DNA from: Thermomicrobiaceae bacterium | Lineage (GTDB): Bacteria; Chloroflexota; Chloroflexia; Thermomicrobiales; Thermomicrobiaceae | NCBI GenBank assembly: GCA_007122555.1 | Contig: SKTL01000010.1 | Location: 1 to 5,972, forward strand | Length of the DNA: 5,972 nucleotides | Direction of reading: 5' to 3' | In this document: one piece after another, positions 5,176 through 5,972 of the stretch | Layout of the letters: each line of letters begins with the position of its first letter | Position numbering within the stretch: the stretch's first letter is position 1 | Notes under the pieces: generated by a model | Seen by the model: the letters and a program-made list of their open reading frames with translations, nothing else | What the model was told of the DNA's origin: nothing | Database searches by the model: none | Program-made: the position numbers and the translations under genes

Positions 5176-5314
5176 GGTGTCCGGCAACGTCGCCGGGGCG
5201 CCGATTTAGAAGAGGCTGGAGTCGCGGGAAGGGAAGACCGACAGCATCCCGCAAAATGAAAACTCATTCGTTGTCCAGAGATATGCAGAACCGGCAGTCA
5301 ATGTCGACTGGCGG
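5176..5314 (+). other. Hairpin-rich gltB 5' untranslated region
   Basis: Three inverted repeats lie between the terminator and the gltB ribosome binding site. They are GGTGT-CCGGC (5176-5185) with GCCGG-(g)-GCGCC (5192-5202), about 10 bp with two G-T pairs; GCGGGA (5224-5229) with TCCCGC (5247-5252); and CCG-g-CAGTC (5291-5299) with GACTG-g-CGG (5306-5314). The last ends 6 nt before AAGGA (5321-5325). No stem takes up that ribosome binding site directly, and none has a U-tract. No convincing gene lies here; a 34-codon out-of-frame ORF at 5256-5360 has no Shine-Dalgarno. Confidence 0.4.
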
Positions 5315-5335
5315 TGGCAAAAGGAACGGACAGAC

Positions 5336-5972
5336 ATGGAACGGTTGCAGCCGCCCCTGAATGACCAGGGCACTGAAGCAACGACGCTTTCCCGGCAACC
5401 CGAGGGACTGTACGATCCGCAATTCGAGCATGACGCCTGCGGGATCGCGTTCGTCGTCAACGTCGACGGGGAACAATCACATCAGATCGTCGTCGATGCA
5501 ATCACGGCGCTGAAGAACCTCCAGCATCGTGGCGCATTCGGAAGCGACCCGGATAGCGGCGATGGCGCCGGCCTGCTCATGCAGATCCCGGATCGATTCT
5601 TCCGCAAGGTGTGCGCAGACCAGTCGATCGACCTTCCAGCCGCGGGCGACTATGCCGCCGGCATGGTCTTCTTTCCACAGGACGCCGATACGGTCGCCCA
5701 GATGCGAGCAGTTGTTGAGGAAACCGCCAGATCGGCGGGACTCCCAGTGCTCGGCTGGCGCGAGGTGGACCAGCACGGCGAATCGGTTGGTCCGACATCG
5801 CGCTCTGTCGAACCTCGCATCGATCAGGTGTTTCTCCAGCGGAATCCGAAACTGGGCTCCACGCTCGAGTTTGAACGCGCCCTCTTCATCCTGCGACGCC
5901 GCGTTGAGCGGGCGATTCGCGAATCCGGCAGCGAGCAGAGCGACGAATTCTATATCGCCAGCCTCTCCAGTA
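5336..5972 (+). CDS. gltB: Glutamate synthase large chain, N-terminal glutamine amidotransferase part (3' end outside window)
   Basis: First 212 codons of a protein that is usually about 1,500 residues. Glutamate synthase makes two glutamates from 2-oxoglutarate and glutamine, with electrons delivered via the small subunit GltD or ferredoxin. Present here is the class II amidotransferase (Ntn hydrolase) domain. LYDPQFEHDACGIAF (25-39) contains the expected N-terminal nucleophile C35, so a 34-residue propeptide would be removed. LQHRGA (62-67) and the GDGAG loop (75-79) follow, and FYIASLSS at the window end is the conserved strand before the synthase linker. The ATG at 5336 follows AAGGA (5321-5325) with a 10-nt gap. 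The frame is open upstream to a TAG near 5207 but offers no other start codon. Expression is probably set by the CRP-type site, leader RNA and terminator upstream. I cannot tell NADPH from ferredoxin type from this fragment. Confidence 0.95.
   Translation, partial: MERLQPPLNDQGTEATTLSRQPEGLYDPQFEHDACGIAFVVNVDGEQSHQIVVDAITALKNLQHRGAFGSDPDSGDGAGLLMQIPDRFFRKVCADQSIDLPAAGDYAAGMVFFPQDADTVAQMRAVVEETARSAGLPVLGWREVDQHGESVGPTSRSVEPRIDQVFLQRNPKLGSTLEFERALFILRRRVERAIRESGSEQSDEFYIASLSS

Noticed and set aside
5256..5360. 34-codon ORF in the gltB leader, overlapping the gltB start out of frame
   Set aside because: It has no Shine-Dalgarno and a composition without features, and its reading frame is not supported by anything seen. 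Kept only as a remote upstream-ORF possibility.

Overview
The window is high-GC, gene-dense bacterial DNA with five protein genes, two of them cut by the window edges. Strong Shine-Dalgarno sequences, GTG/TTG starts, a DUF2851 protein and a kynureninase would suit a Chloroflexota (Thermomicrobia-like) or actinobacterial genome. That assignment is a guess from style and gene content, because no rRNA or other phylogenetic marker is present. I see no tRNA, rRNA, CRISPR array, insertion sequence or prophage gene.

Layout. (1) Positions 1-1205, minus strand: kynureninase (kynU), missing only its last residues. (2) A 166-bp divergent intergenic region with candidate back-to-back promoters over an imperfect dyad. 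(3) Positions 1372-2196, plus strand: a carbohydrate-esterase-4 (polysaccharide deacetylase-like) metal hydrolase. (4) Positions 2207-3319, minus strand: an XRE-type regulator with a large unassigned C-terminal region. It converges on the hydrolase with a 10-bp gap, and its likely terminator hairpin lies inside the hydrolase's 3' coding end. (5) A 250-bp divergent intergenic region with a good minus-strand promoter, a dyad over it, and two abutting 6-2-6 palindromes. (6) Positions 3570-4907, plus strand: a DUF2851 protein with a C-terminal cysteine cluster. (7) A 428-bp region without a recognised gene, which is the most interesting part of the window. (8) Positions 5336-5972, plus strand: the start of the glutamate synthase large chain (gltB).

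The region before gltB reads as one regulatory cassette. A CRP/FNR-type palindrome begins just after the DUF2851 stop codon. It is followed by a TTGACG-17-TAATCT promoter with an extended -10. The predicted start places the palindrome at -41.5, the class II activator position. The transcript would begin directly into a compact multi-stem RNA (about 4958-5035), continue into a second long stem (5034-5111), and reach a textbook intrinsic terminator (5135-5165). Three further hairpins precede the gltB ribosome binding site. This is either a riboswitch or attenuator-type leader of gltB, or a separate small RNA of about 200 nt. Parts of the first domain recall cobalamin and SAM riboswitch cores, but neither assignment holds fully.

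Functional links are modest. KynU and the divergent amide/ester hydrolase may share tryptophan or amide catabolism. The XRE regulator probably controls itself and possibly the DUF2851 gene. gltB is central nitrogen assimilation.
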